Assembly: GCF_018139545.1 (NCBI RefSeq)
Contig: NZ_JAGSPJ010000008.1
Location: 62,001-126,000, forward strand
Direction of reading: 5' to 3'
DNA length: 64,000 bases
DNA from: Affinundibacterium fentianense
GTDB taxonomy: Bacteria > Pseudomonadota > Gammaproteobacteria > Burkholderiales > Burkholderiaceae_D
The translations under genes were made by a program, and so were the position numbers. Shown here one piece after another: positions 10,188-19,107 of this stretch (position 1 is its first letter; every line of letters begins with the position of its first letter). The notes beneath the pieces are model-generated. The model ran no database searches. It was not told the origin of the DNA and saw only the letters and a program-made list of their open reading frames with translations.

Positions 10188-11312
10188 ATGCGCAAAGAAA
10201 CAAAGCCTAGTCTTACTATTTTAAGTGACCAGGGTCCTAGTGCTCTCGTCAAGGGCTCTTGGCTCATTGACATGCTTGCGGAAAACGGGCATATGCAAGC
10301 ATTACATCAACAACTTTTAGAATTACAACATCATCCGAATTTGCAATGGGATTTACGGCAATTAAATAGCCTCGACCATATAGGCGCCCAACTACTTTGG
10401 GTGAGTTGGAACCGACAATTTCCTGACAACATCCAACTCCATGACACGCACAAAATTTTATTTGAGCGGCTCGCACATGTACAAGCGTTACCAATCCCAA
10501 AGGTGCAAAAATCGAAACAGTTGCCTTTTGGTCGATTAGGACTACTTGCACTTAATTTTGCTCTACATGTTGTTGCGATCATCGAGCTCTTAGGTCAACT
10601 CGTGCTCGACCTTGGTCGACTCATTCGACATCCACTACAAGGTCCATGGAAAGAAATATCTGCCAACGTCTATCGAACTGGTTTTCAAGCGCTCGCCATC
10701 ACCGCGCTGGTTGGCTTGCTTATCGGTGTTGTTTTATCCTACCTAACGGGACAGCAATTAAAGAATTACGGTGGCGATCTATTTATCGTCAACTTGCTCG
10801 GCATCAGTATTATTCGAGAATTAGGGCCCATGCTAGCCGCAATATTGATAGCGGGTCGATCCGGCTCCGCTATCACTGCGCAACTTGGGGTCATGAGGGT
10901 GACCGAAGAACTCGATGCCATGCGTGTGATGGGCATTCCCGTCGGATTTCGACTGATTATGCCCAAAGTGATTGCCCTCACAATCACCATGCCTTTAATA
11001 ATCATATGGACAGATGTGATGGCATTGATCGGTGGGGCTTTGTCAGCACAAGTTATCCTCGATATGTCACCGGGATATTTCTTACACAAGTTGCCAGAAG
11101 CTGTCTCTTTAGCGAATTACTGGATCGGCCTTAGCAAAGGTATCGTTTTCGGTTTATTGATCGGCTTAGTTGCTTGTCACTATGGATTACGAATAAAACC
11201 GAACACCGAAAGTCTCGGACTAGGAACGACGAGTTCAGTTGTCGTTTCAATCACGACTGTGATTATTGCGGATGCCTTTTTTGCGATCCTATTTAGTAAA
11301 GTGCCCTATTAA
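10188..11312 (+). CDS. MlaE-family lipid ABC permease with N-terminal STAS domain
   Basis: Predicted inner-membrane permease of an Mla/Pqi-type system that moves phospholipids or related lipids across the envelope. Residues 1-100 resemble a STAS domain (cf. MlaB), here fused to the permease. From about residue 120 the MlaE fold follows, with GFQALAITALVGLLIGVVLSY, the conserved RELGPMLAAILIAGRSGSAITAQLG segment and EELDAMRVMGI. The ATP-binding protein, MCE protein and lipoprotein follow immediately (5-base gap to the ATPase), forming one operon. The STAS fusion is typical of the stand-alone paralogues rather than canonical mlaFEDCB, so I leave the symbol empty. Confidence 0.9.
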   Translation: MRKETKPSLTILSDQGPSALVKGSWLIDMLAENGHMQALHQQLLELQHHPNLQWDLRQLNSLDHIGAQLLWVSWNRQFPDNIQLHDTHKILFERLAHVQALPIPKVQKSKQLPFGRLGLLALNFALHVVAIIELLGQLVLDLGRLIRHPLQGPWKEISANVYRTGFQALAITALVGLLIGVVLSYLTGQQLKNYGGDLFIVNLLGISIIRELGPMLAAILIAGRSGSAITAQLGVMRVTEELDAMRVMGIPVGFRLIMPKVIALTITMPLIIIWTDVMALIGGALSAQVILDMSPGYFLHKLPEAVSLANYWIGLSKGIVFGLLIGLVACHYGLRIKPNTESLGLGTTSSVVVSITTVIIADAFFAILFSKVPY

Positions 11313-11317
11313 ACGCA

Positions 11318-12163
11318 ATGACAAAAATAGTCTCAAATCCCCTGCCAACAACTATCATCGAAATTGATCATTTGCGCACACAGTTTGGACGCACTGTGAT
11401 TCACGATGATCTGAATTGCGAAATTCGTCGCGGAGAAATCTTCTCTATTGTCGGCGGATCGGGGTCGGGCAAAACTGTCTTGATGCGTCAAATGTTGGGG
11501 CTAGAAACGCCAAAGAGTGGCACGATCAAGGTATTTGGAGAGAACATTCACGCGCCAGCGGAACATCACATGGAGCATTTGCGGCGACGATCTGGTATGT
11601 TATTCCAACACGGTGCCTTGTATTCCGCCCTCAATGTCATTGAAAATATCGCGCAACCATTAAAAGAGCTCGGTGAAATTCCCAAAGACATGATCATGGA
11701 TATCGCATACCTCAAACTCCACATGTCTGGCATCGGTTTTGAACATGCGAAGAAAATGCCCTCCGACCTATCCGGAGGGATGATCAAACGAGTCGCTCTC
11801 GCGCGAGCGATCGCACTCGATCCAGAATTGTTATTTCTCGACGAACCTACAGCGGGCTTAGACCCGGATAGTTCAGATAGCTTCGTCAACTTGATTCAAT
11901 CACTACATCAATTACTGAATTTAACCGTAGTGATGGTGACGCACGATCTCGATACTTTGTTTGCTTTATCATCTAGGATTGGTGTCATTGCCGACAAAAA
12001 AATAATAGCAACGGGAACTGCTATGGAAGTTACTCAACTCAAACACCCATTCATTCAAACCTATTTCCAAGGTGGCCGAGGTCAAAGAGCGATGGAAGTC
12101 CTGCGGTCGGAAACACTTGAACAACCCGTGAACACGAAATCGGGAGCACGAAATGGAAAGTAA
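11318..12163 (+). CDS. MlaF-like ABC transporter ATP-binding protein
   Basis: ATPase subunit that would energise the adjacent MlaE-type permease from the cytoplasmic side. Walker A is GGSGSGKT at residues 46-53, the ABC signature is DLSGGM, Walker B is LLFLDEPTAGLD, and the switch His lies in VMVTHDLDTL. The length of 281 is ordinary. The C-terminal ~25 residues are Ser/Asn/Thr/Arg-rich and poorly conserved in look. Its 3' end overlaps the MlaD-like gene by 11 bases, so the two are co-translated. Confidence 0.92.
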   Translation: MTKIVSNPLPTTIIEIDHLRTQFGRTVIHDDLNCEIRRGEIFSIVGGSGSGKTVLMRQMLGLETPKSGTIKVFGENIHAPAEHHMEHLRRRSGMLFQHGALYSALNVIENIAQPLKELGEIPKDMIMDIAYLKLHMSGIGFEHAKKMPSDLSGGMIKRVALARAIALDPELLFLDEPTAGLDPDSSDSFVNLIQSLHQLLNLTVVMVTHDLDTLFALSSRIGVIADKKIIATGTAMEVTQLKHPFIQTYFQGGRGQRAMEVLRSETLEQPVNTKSGARNGK

Positions 12164-13088
12164 GTCACATGCACTTATCGCCGGCGTCTTTGCAATTGGT
12201 CTCATGATACTTGCAGGGATACTGGCACTTTGGCTGGGCAAAGATGAAATCCAGAGAACACCTTACACAATTGCGACCAAACTGAAGGTTTCTGGCCTCA
12301 ATATCCAAGCAGCAGTTCGCTATAAAGGAATTAAAGTTGGAAAGGTAACCGATATCGATTTCGATCCCAAAGTCCCAGGGCAGCTTTTACTCAGCTTGGA
12401 TATTGTTTCAGATACGCCCATCACCCAATCGACGTTTGCTAGCCTCGGCTACCAAGGCGTAACAGGTATTGCGTACATTGAGCTTGATGATGATGGAAGT
12501 CAACCGGCGGCGGTGATCAGAGACCCTCAACTTGGCGCTAGAATTCCTTTGCGGCCAGGACTACTTCAAGAAGTGGAAAAACGGGGGTTAGCTATTCTGA
12601 GTCAGACCGAGGAAATAAGTAGAAGTTTGAATCGCTTACTCAGCCTCGACAATCAAAAAATCTTGACGAACACAGTGCAACAAATGGGACGAACTGCAGC
12701 GGCATGGGAAACTCTACCTAACAAGCTAGACCCGATCCTCGCGACCCTTCCTCAAGCGATCTCCCAAGCAAGAGAAAGCGCTCTAGCGTTCAAACAGTTC
12801 TCCGACAATGCGCGAAACACAAGCGCAAACGTCAATCAATTGGTTAATAGTTTGCAGGGTGAACAAGGCAGCATCCGTCATTTGAGTCAACAAGTAGAAC
12901 AATTAAGCTCGAGTTTACAGTATGAAACCCTGCCTGCTCTTCAAGGCGTATTGCATGATGCGCGCGGAACATTGCGTGGGATCAATCGCAGCACGGATTC
13001 ACTTTATGAGCGCCCTCAGAGCTTATTATTTGGTCCAAAACCCACTCCGCCTGGCCCGGGCGAACCTGGCTTTCACTCACAAAAATAG
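12153..13088 (+). CDS. MlaD-family MCE protein
   Basis: Periplasmic MCE-domain protein, anchored by one N-terminal membrane helix (ALIAGVFAIGLMILAGILALWLG, about residues 6-28), that forms the lipid conduit over the permease. The MCE domain follows (residues ~40-115, including GLNIQAAVRYKGIKVGKV and GYQGVTGIAYIEL). A long helical region to about 285 and a Pro-rich end (PTPPGPGEPG) complete it. At 311 residues it is longer than E. coli MlaD (183) and fits single-MCE proteins with an extended helical tail. It overlaps the ATPase gene and is followed 42 bases later by the auxiliary lipoprotein gene. Confidence 0.92.
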   Translation: MESKSHALIAGVFAIGLMILAGILALWLGKDEIQRTPYTIATKLKVSGLNIQAAVRYKGIKVGKVTDIDFDPKVPGQLLLSLDIVSDTPITQSTFASLGYQGVTGIAYIELDDDGSQPAAVIRDPQLGARIPLRPGLLQEVEKRGLAILSQTEEISRSLNRLLSLDNQKILTNTVQQMGRTAAAWETLPNKLDPILATLPQAISQARESALAFKQFSDNARNTSANVNQLVNSLQGEQGSIRHLSQQVEQLSSSLQYETLPALQGVLHDARGTLRGINRSTDSLYERPQSLLFGPKPTPPGPGEPGFHSQK

Positions 13089-13130
13089 AGTCCCGCATTT
13101 GGAATCGAATATTATTTTTAGGAATACGCC

Positions 13131-13760
13131 ATGAAGTCACACCTGTTTTTGACAAGAAGCATACGGTACGTCACCAATGCTTTGCTTATCTTTTGCATAT
13201 TAACCGGATGTGTCAATACGCCACCAATCCAGTCATTCGACTTTGGTGGTGCAGAACACCCAGGTATCAACGACAAATTGAACAAGTTACAAATTAATTT
13301 GCATCCTATTCAGGTTGCGCCCAATCTCGAAGGCTCTTCAATGTGGTATCGGCTCATTTACGAGAATGCGCAACAACTAAGACCCTACGCGCAAAGTCGA
13401 TGGAGTGTGCCGCCATCCGAATTGCTTAAACAACGATTTATTCAACATATCCAACAACAAGGTGGTTTGGTCAGTGCACAGTTTGAAGGGGTGCAAAGCG
13501 CGCAGCATCTACGCATCGACTTAGAAGAATTTTCTCAGTATTTTTCACAGGTTAACGCAAGTAAAGTCGTCATTCGCTTGCGCGCTACCTTGATCCGAAA
13601 CAAGCAACTCGTAGCTCAAAAAACATTTTATGCCGAGCAATCTTGTACAACACCGGATGCTCTAGGTGGTGCGAGCGCAATGCCGATTGCTACCGACCAG
13701 CTTATTACTGAACTCGTAACTTGGATACAAGCGGTAGTCAACGTGCCTCAACAGCGGTAG
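13131..13760 (+). CDS. ABC-type transport auxiliary lipoprotein (PqiC/YmbA-like)
   Basis: Predicted outer-membrane lipoprotein of the ABC_trans_aux family. It would complete the bridge from the MlaD-like ring to the outer membrane. The N-terminus has a signal peptide with lipobox LTGC (Cys at about residue 26). The mature part of ~184 residues contains the family-like stretches MWYRLIYENAQQLRPYAQSRWSVPPSELLKQR and a late TRYDVRATL-like strand set, VVIRLRATLIRNKQLVAQKTF. It is the fourth gene of the operon. No MlaC-like periplasmic carrier is present, as expected for a Pqi-like rather than Mla-like arrangement. Confidence 0.85.
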   Translation: MKSHLFLTRSIRYVTNALLIFCILTGCVNTPPIQSFDFGGAEHPGINDKLNKLQINLHPIQVAPNLEGSSMWYRLIYENAQQLRPYAQSRWSVPPSELLKQRFIQHIQQQGGLVSAQFEGVQSAQHLRIDLEEFSQYFSQVNASKVVIRLRATLIRNKQLVAQKTFYAEQSCTTPDALGGASAMPIATDQLITELVTWIQAVVNVPQQR

Positions 13761-13798
13761 CATTGACTTTCATTTTCGCATTTTCGACTTATTAGATC

Positions 13799-14932
13799 GT
13801 GTCCAATCAAGAGCCTCAATCGTCCCCCTTCTTCCGTGCGAGCTTAGTTGCCTACGCCGTCCTAATTATCTACGCCAGCCTTTATCCATTTTCGGGGTGG
13901 CATTTTGAAAATCTCGCGGCATTTGGCGAACAATTTCGCCAGTGGCCTCGATATCGGCCGCTATTTGACTCGATTGTAAATATTTTGGGTTACATCCCCT
14001 TTGGCAGCCTAATCGTTTTTGCGATGTACCCGCGTTTTGCACGCTGGTCAGCCGTGTTAGGTGCCTGCCTTATTGGGATCACAATGAGCGCTTGTATGGA
14101 AAGCACACAGTTCTTTTTACCCACTCGTGTCACCTCTTTACTGGATCTGATCACAAACGGAATAGGGACTATCCTAGGTGCAATCATTGGCGGCGTCGTC
14201 GCTCCTTCGGTATTTCGTAGTGATGCGCTTCAACGTCTACGAACCCATTGGTTACAACAAGGGAGTTCACGAGAGTTAGTCGTTCTGGGCCTGTGGCCGC
14301 TTGCACAATTGTTCCCACAGGCTTTTTTGTTTGGACATGGACAGATCCTGCCTATCATCTCATTGTGGTGTGAGGAATACCTCGATATCAGTATTGATCT
14401 AAGCGACATATTACGAAATGGAATTGAGTTAAGCGCAGAAAACTACCTGCTCTCAGAAACCATCATTACAGCATGCGGTTGTTCTGGCGCGATATTGCTC
14501 TGGCTTTCTCTATTTAATCGGCATGCACCAAAATTCGTTTTGTCTTGCCTTTTACTAGTATCGGCTCTCGCAATTAAAGCCCTGTCTTATGCGCTCATGT
14601 TCCAACCTGAGAATGCTTTTCTGTGGCTGGCACCGGGTGCACAAGGTGGCATCGCCATCGGCATATTAATGCTCTATGGTTTCTCATTCACTCCCAACTA
14701 TGTTCAGCGCCGCTTGGCGATGATCCTTTTAATCATTAGTTTTTTCATGGTGAATTTAATTCCCAGTAATCCTTACTTCCTCAATACACTACAAACTTTG
14801 GTACAAGGGAAGATGCTGAACTTCTACGGTGCTGCGCAATTCCTGTCCGTAGTTTGGCCTTTAATGGCAATCTGGTATCTCATCAATCCCAAACGCCTGT
14901 CCACAGATCAACATACGCAGCAAACAAATTAA
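13799..14932 (+). CDS. VanZ-family membrane protein
   Basis: Polytopic membrane protein of 377 residues with a GTG start at 13799. The N-terminal ~140 residues carry the VanZ-like pattern: ILGYIPFGSLIVF, then Glu/Gln in MESTQFFLP, Arg-Thr-Ser, and DLITNGIGTILGAIIGG. The C-terminal ~190 residues add several further hydrophobic helices of no recognised family. VanZ proper confers low teicoplanin resistance, but most chromosomal VanZ-like proteins have no proven role, so I infer none. It lies 38 bases after the lipoprotein gene and may be co-transcribed. Confidence 0.8.
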   Translation: MSNQEPQSSPFFRASLVAYAVLIIYASLYPFSGWHFENLAAFGEQFRQWPRYRPLFDSIVNILGYIPFGSLIVFAMYPRFARWSAVLGACLIGITMSACMESTQFFLPTRVTSLLDLITNGIGTILGAIIGGVVAPSVFRSDALQRLRTHWLQQGSSRELVVLGLWPLAQLFPQAFLFGHGQILPIISLWCEEYLDISIDLSDILRNGIELSAENYLLSETIITACGCSGAILLWLSLFNRHAPKFVLSCLLLVSALAIKALSYALMFQPENAFLWLAPGAQGGIAIGILMLYGFSFTPNYVQRRLAMILLIISFFMVNLIPSNPYFLNTLQTLVQGKMLNFYGAAQFLSVVWPLMAIWYLINPKRLSTDQHTQQTN

Positions 14933-15533
14933 ACCCGAGATCAGTCAAACAAAAAGTAAATTGATTCAATGTTTCAATGCATTCTTTCGGCCACAGAACG
15001 CCTGCGGTGAGTTTCTCAAGTTCTGCTACAGGTGCTTGCTTATTCTCACCAAGATCTCTTTCAGTTCATTACATTTAGACTTTTTGACGGCTCAATCGTA
15101 CATTGAGGGGGCTCTTTTCCTGTTAGTCAATTTAGAATTCACATCAGGACTTTAGAGTAGCGAATCGCCCCATTGCTTACTTTCGCATTGCATACCGAAC
15201 TGATTGTCGCCCAAATAGGTAGTATTGTTTTGTACTGTACTTACAAGATAAATTTAATAGGTCGAAGCTTGCTTAAAGATTTAAAATGGTGTGGTCTGCA
15301 CAAATGCAACAACACTGAGCTGAATCGGTTTTACGCCACCATTTTTATCGGGAATTTAGTTTTTTCAATACAAATACAAATCACCTAATGCGTTCCAAAC
15401 AATATCAACAAGGTTTTGATTGGAGTACGAACTAAATCCCCGAAGTGGATCACAATGAGAGAACTTGGCGTGCGCGCCTAGCAGAACCCCTAAAATTTCC
15501 TTTAAAAACCAAATAATCAAGCGAGGTATATCA
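14933..15533. other. Gene-poor stretch of 600 bases
   Basis: No convincing gene. Two short plus-strand frames (about 64 and 71 codons) lack ribosome-binding sites and recognisable sequence. No strong terminator or repeat was seen. The only useful site is GAGG nine bases before the TfoX-like start at the right end. Confidence 0.5.
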
Positions 15534-15872
15534 ATGGCAACAGATCTCCATTTTGTTGAATTTGTGGTTGATCAACTTCGTAATATTGGAACAATTCGAT
15601 ATCGAAAAATGTTTGGTGAATATGCTTTGTATTGCGATGACACTGTCGTGGCATTTTTATGCGACAACCAGTTTTTCTTGAAACCCCATCCAAAACTGCA
15701 TGCCGCACTCGAAAATGCTATCGAAGCACCACCATATCCAGGTGCAAAAAATTACTTATTACTCCGCGATGAGTTAGAACAAGCAGAAAAATTATCTGCG
15801 CTGATTCGCCTTGCCAAACAAGTTTTACCCGCTAGTCAACCCAAGAAAAGCAAAAAGCTCCCCTCCAAATAA
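15534..15872 (+). CDS. TfoX N-terminal domain protein
   Basis: Small cytoplasmic protein (112 residues) of the TfoX_N family. Evidence is the pattern near the start, LRNIGTIRYRKMFGEYALYCDDTVVAFLCDN, then FFLKPHPKL and the PPYPGAKNYLLL segment. TfoX/Sxy regulates competence in gammaproteobacteria, but stand-alone TfoX_N proteins elsewhere have no established function, so competence control is only a possibility. The start at MATDLHF was chosen for its GAGG site; a longer frame from 15465 is not supported. The tail is Lys-rich (KKSKKLPSK). Confidence 0.85.
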   Translation: MATDLHFVEFVVDQLRNIGTIRYRKMFGEYALYCDDTVVAFLCDNQFFLKPHPKLHAALENAIEAPPYPGAKNYLLLRDELEQAEKLSALIRLAKQVLPASQPKKSKKLPSK

Positions 15873-15919
15873 ATTTGAGGAATCGATACATTGTTCGAGA
15901 TGGATCGAAAGTGATTGTC

Positions 15920-16201
15920 CTACTTGGTAAGGTCATCAATTTCTTTTGACTGCACCTGCGCAGCTTTGGCCGCCTCCTGTTCAAGCCGTTTTGCCTTATC
16001 TAAAGTTTGACGGGAGTGATCAGCAATCTTGAATGCGGACTGCGGCAAATTATCTGGCGATACCTCGACTCGCGCACTTGCACCATTCGGCGACGACGCC
16101 CCATCCACAGGCCCACGTACCGGCACTTTCTCACATGCACTGAGACTGATAACTAACCCAAAAACAAAATATCGGAAACCTAACATTTGATTGCTTGCCA
16201 C
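15920..16201 (-). CDS. Small predicted lipoprotein
   Basis: A 93-residue protein with an N-terminal hydrophobic stretch (YFVFGLVISLSAC) ending in a lipobox, LSAC, so probably membrane anchored. After a Pro/Ser-rich linker, the C-terminal half is a charged helix rich in Ala, Lys and Glu (DHSRQTLDKAKRLEQEAAKAAQ). I do not recognise a family. It is convergent with the TfoX-like gene and stands alone. Confidence 0.65.
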   Translation of the reverse strand: MASNQMLGFRYFVFGLVISLSACEKVPVRGPVDGASSPNGASARVEVSPDNLPQSAFKIADHSRQTLDKAKRLEQEAAKAAQVQSKEIDDLTK

Positions 16202-16449
16202 TAGGTGAAGAAGCTAATTGAGATAGCCGAATTCATACAATTTCCGATCTATGGACGAGTACCCAGAGATTCAACCCAGCGCTTGCGCACATGGCAATTG
16301 ATCAAACGAATTCAAGCTAATCGTTGTATCATAGCACTTGCTCGGCTCGCGCCTTGATTTCAGGGAGAGTCTTTAAAAGACACTTGAAAACAGACAAGCC
16401 AATCTGACGATCCATTTCCTCTAAACGACTTTTACTTTGATATTTACTC

Positions 16450-16767
16450 ATGTCCGACGATCTCCATTTTAAGAAACACGTATTCTTTTGTATGAATGAG
16501 CGCGATGACGGACGCCCTTGTTGTGCTGAACGTGGTGCACAAATGGCACAAGAACATGCAAAACGTCGCATTCGACAACTAGATCTGAATGGCGAAGGCA
16601 AAATTCGCATCAACAAAGCAGGTTGTCTCGATCGCTGCGATCAAGGACCAGTACTTGTGATTTATCCGCAGGGCACTTGGTACACTTACGTCGATCAATC
16701 CGACATCGACGAAATTATTGATGTCGATCTAATTGGCGGCAACATCGTTGAAAGACTGAAAGTGTAG
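16450..16767 (+). CDS. Thioredoxin-like (2Fe-2S) ferredoxin
   Basis: A 105-residue cytoplasmic protein of the shethna/NuoE-like ferredoxin fold. Four candidate ligands are visible: a Cys in HVFFCMN, the pair in RPCCAERGA, and two in AGCLDRCDQGP. YPQGTWYTYVD is typical of the family. It probably transfers electrons, but no redox partner is adjacent. It is followed six bases later by an alpha/beta hydrolase gene, a pair I believe recurs in betaproteobacteria. The upstream 248-base gap (16202-16449) shows no clear gene. Confidence 0.88.
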   Translation: MSDDLHFKKHVFFCMNERDDGRPCCAERGAQMAQEHAKRRIRQLDLNGEGKIRINKAGCLDRCDQGPVLVIYPQGTWYTYVDQSDIDEIIDVDLIGGNIVERLKV

Positions 16768-16773
16768 TAAAGC

Positions 16774-17406
16774 ATGAATATTCACACCGAACAATTTCTT
16801 ATAAATGGTGACGCAGGCAATTTGGAATGTGCGGTTAACTATCCAGATCAAGAAATGTTTCCTAGCTTCGCTGGTTTAGCTTTGGTTGCTCATCCTCATC
16901 CACTATTTGGTGGAACCATGGAAAACAAAGTTGCGCAGACGCTAGCACGTACTTTTGTAAGCCTAGGATATGTCACAGTCAGAATGAATTTCCGTGGTGT
17001 CGGCAAGTCAGAAGGTGTCCATGATGCGGGGATTGGTGAAACTGACGACATGGAAACTTTGCTTCATTTTATGCGCCAGCGTTACCCTGATTTACCACTT
17101 GTCCTAAGCGGCTTTTCTTTTGGTACCTTCGTACAGTCTCGTCTCCACCAACGCCTCAGCGACGCGGGAATTTCTGTGCAAAGATTAGTTCTTGTTGGCG
17201 CTGCCGCAGGGAAATGGGCTATGCCAGACATTCCCACAGATACCATCTTAATCCATGGTGAGCTAGACGATACGATCCCTTTACAAGCCGTCTTCGAATG
17301 GTTGAGGCCACAAGATATCCCCGTGATGGTGATTCCTGGCGCGGATCATTTCTTCCATCGTCGGTTGCCTCATATCAAAAAAATTATTAGCGATCTGTGG
17401 CATTAA
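16774..17406 (+). CDS. Alpha/beta hydrolase (COG2945-type)
   Basis: A 210-residue soluble hydrolase. It has the oxyanion-side motif VAHPHPLFGGTMENKVAQTLA typical of this family, then NFRGVGKSEG. The nucleophile elbow is GFSFG at about residue 114. An Asp lies in HGELDDTIP, and the final catalytic His is in PGADHFFHRRL. The substrate is unknown. It overlaps an in-frame extension of the dacC frame, but the true dacC start is 50 bases downstream. It is likely co-transcribed with the ferredoxin gene. Confidence 0.88.
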   Translation: MNIHTEQFLINGDAGNLECAVNYPDQEMFPSFAGLALVAHPHPLFGGTMENKVAQTLARTFVSLGYVTVRMNFRGVGKSEGVHDAGIGETDDMETLLHFMRQRYPDLPLVLSGFSFGTFVQSRLHQRLSDAGISVQRLVLVGAAAGKWAMPDIPTDTILIHGELDDTIPLQAVFEWLRPQDIPVMVIPGADHFFHRRLPHIKKIISDLWH

Positions 17407-17456
17407 AAATTATTTACTTTTTTGTTTTAACTTTAGGCTTTTTTGTATTAACCATA

Positions 17457-18638
17457 ATGAATAAATCTCTCTCTGTTTTTTTTCAAACTATTTGCACCAC
17501 CATCTTCGTTGGTGTTGCCAGCTTGGCGCCTGTCAATCAAGTAAGCGCGCAAACCTTACCTAAACCCCTGATCGAAGCAAAATCTTGGATTCTGCTTGAC
17601 GCGACTAGTAACCAGGTCATCAACTCAGACAACGCAAGTTTACAAATTGAACCTGCTTCCCTGACTAAAATCATGACGGCCTATCTCGTTTTCAACGCAC
17701 TCAAAGAAAGACGCCTAGACCTCAATCAGCAAATCACTGTTTCTACTCGCGCTTGGAAGGTTGACGCCAGCAGTTCGAAAATGTTTATCGATCCCGCAAC
17801 ACCAGTGAGCATCGGTGATTTGTTATATGGCCTAATCGTACAATCAGGTAACGATGCCTCTGTTGCATTAGCTGAAGCGGTAGCAGGTAGTGAAGAAGCA
17901 TTCGTCGTGCAAATGAATCGCGAAGCGGCGCGTCTCGGCATGAAAGCAACACGCTATGCCAACTCTCATGGATTACCTAGCCCCGACAATTTCTCAACGG
18001 CTTACGACCTAAGTATTTTGGCGTCGCGATTAATTGCCGATCACCCTGAGTTTTACAAAACCTACTATTCAACGAAAAGCTTTACCTATAACAAGATCAC
18101 CCAAGCGAATCGCAACCGTTTGCTTTGGTTGGATCCTACCGTTGACGGTATGAAAACTGGACATACGGAAGCCGCTGGATACTGTTTAATTTCCTCTGCA
18201 ATTCGCCCAAATGGGAGTGGGTTTCGTCGTTTAATCTCGGTAGTAACCGGAACCAAGAGTGATCAAATTCGCGCGCAAGAAAGCTTGAAGATCTTGAACT
18301 GGGGCTTTTTAAATTACGACACGGTCAAACTTTATGACAAAGCCCAAGCCATTGAGACTCTCGATGTTTGGAAAGGCAGTCAAGCTAAATTGAAAGTTGG
18401 CTTCACACAGGACCTATATGTCACTTTGCCAAAAGGTAGTGCTACACGTTTGAAACCGACACTAGAAAGAAAAGATCCCTTGGTTGCGCCGATTGCTGCA
18501 AATAGTAAAGTCGGCACAATGAAAATGATGCTCGATGGTAAGCCTGTAGCCGAGTTTCCCGTACTCGCGCTTGAGGAAGTATCGCAAGCAAGTATATTTG
18601 GTCGCGCTTGGGATTCGATTCGTTTGCTATTTAAATAA
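17457..18638 (+). CDS. dacC: Serine D-Ala-D-Ala carboxypeptidase (PBP5/6 family)
   Basis: Low-molecular-weight penicillin-binding protein that trims terminal D-Ala from peptidoglycan stem peptides in the periplasm. I took the Met of MNKSLSVFF as start because it opens a proper signal peptide ending near VSAQ; an upstream frame adds a second hydrophobic stretch. The active site is SLTK (Ser68-Lys71), followed by SGN in QSGNDASVAL and KTG in GMKTGHTEAAG. A C-terminal PBP5_C-like beta domain and an amphipathic tail (GRAWDSIRLLFK) anchor it to the membrane. It is 393 residues, full length. The gene could equally be named dacA. Confidence 0.93.
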   Translation: MNKSLSVFFQTICTTIFVGVASLAPVNQVSAQTLPKPLIEAKSWILLDATSNQVINSDNASLQIEPASLTKIMTAYLVFNALKERRLDLNQQITVSTRAWKVDASSSKMFIDPATPVSIGDLLYGLIVQSGNDASVALAEAVAGSEEAFVVQMNREAARLGMKATRYANSHGLPSPDNFSTAYDLSILASRLIADHPEFYKTYYSTKSFTYNKITQANRNRLLWLDPTVDGMKTGHTEAAGYCLISSAIRPNGSGFRRLISVVTGTKSDQIRAQESLKILNWGFLNYDTVKLYDKAQAIETLDVWKGSQAKLKVGFTQDLYVTLPKGSATRLKPTLERKDPLVAPIAANSKVGTMKMMLDGKPVAEFPVLALEEVSQASIFGRAWDSIRLLFK

Positions 18639-18663
18639 ATCTACACCTCATCGCATCCCAAAA

Positions 18664-18697
18664 AAGCCCGCTTCAATGATTTGTTGCGGGCTTTTTG
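18664..18697. terminator. Rho-independent terminator after dacC
   Basis: AAAGCCCGC and GCGGGCTTT pair around a 14-base loop and are followed by TTTTT on the plus strand. A-richness on the left side means it could also serve the convergent minus-strand membrane-protein gene. Confidence 0.85.
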
Positions 18698-18720
18698 TTG
18701 CAAATGGATTACGAGTATAA

Positions 18721-18969
18721 TTAATTGGGTCCGGCTTCCCTATCCATCACGGATTTCGCCAACTTTGGCATAAAACCGACCATCGCCAGCCACGCAACGA
18801 ACTGCAAACCAGTTCGTAATGCTGCAAAACAAAGCGCGAACACTAACATTTGTGAAACACTTTCCAATCCACCGATTCCAGCAGCTTGCACTAATAGGAA
18901 CGCAGCGTAGCCAGAAATAAATGTAATCGGAAACATAAACCACCACTGTTTTTGCAAATTCTTAGGCAT
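18721..18969 (-). CDS. Small membrane protein, function unknown
   Basis: I chose the Met of MPKNLQKQWWFMFP as start because GAGAGGA lies nine bases before it, giving 82 residues; the longer frame from 19062 has no such site. Three hydrophobic segments are visible (ITFISGYAAFLLVQAAGI, MLVFALCFAALRTGLQFVAWLAMVGF and the N-terminal FMFP region). I do not recognise the family. It is probably separate from the DUF2157-DUF4401-GDYXXLXY operon, which ends 139 bases upstream on the same strand. Confidence 0.65.
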   Translation of the reverse strand: MPKNLQKQWWFMFPITFISGYAAFLLVQAAGIGGLESVSQMLVFALCFAALRTGLQFVAWLAMVGFMPKLAKSVMDREAGPN

Positions 18970-19107
18970 CGTTTTTCCTCTCTCAACCTCGTTATAATAC
19001 CCGAAACACGCGCCTGAACCAGACACTACGGCAATCACCAGCAATATAGCTGCCGATGACAACTTACTTTAGCTAGCAATTCATCACCAACTTCTTCAGA
19101 ACGAAAA

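Noticed and set aside
14961-15388. Two short plus-strand frames after the VanZ-like gene
   Set aside because: Neither has a ribosome site, a recognisable motif or a stable composition; the region reads as non-coding.
16329-16451. A 40-codon minus-strand frame (MSKYQSKSRLEEMDRQ...) whose start overlaps the ferredoxin start
   Set aside because: The sequence looks protein-like, but a divergent gene with overlapping start codons leaves no room for a promoter or ribosome site.
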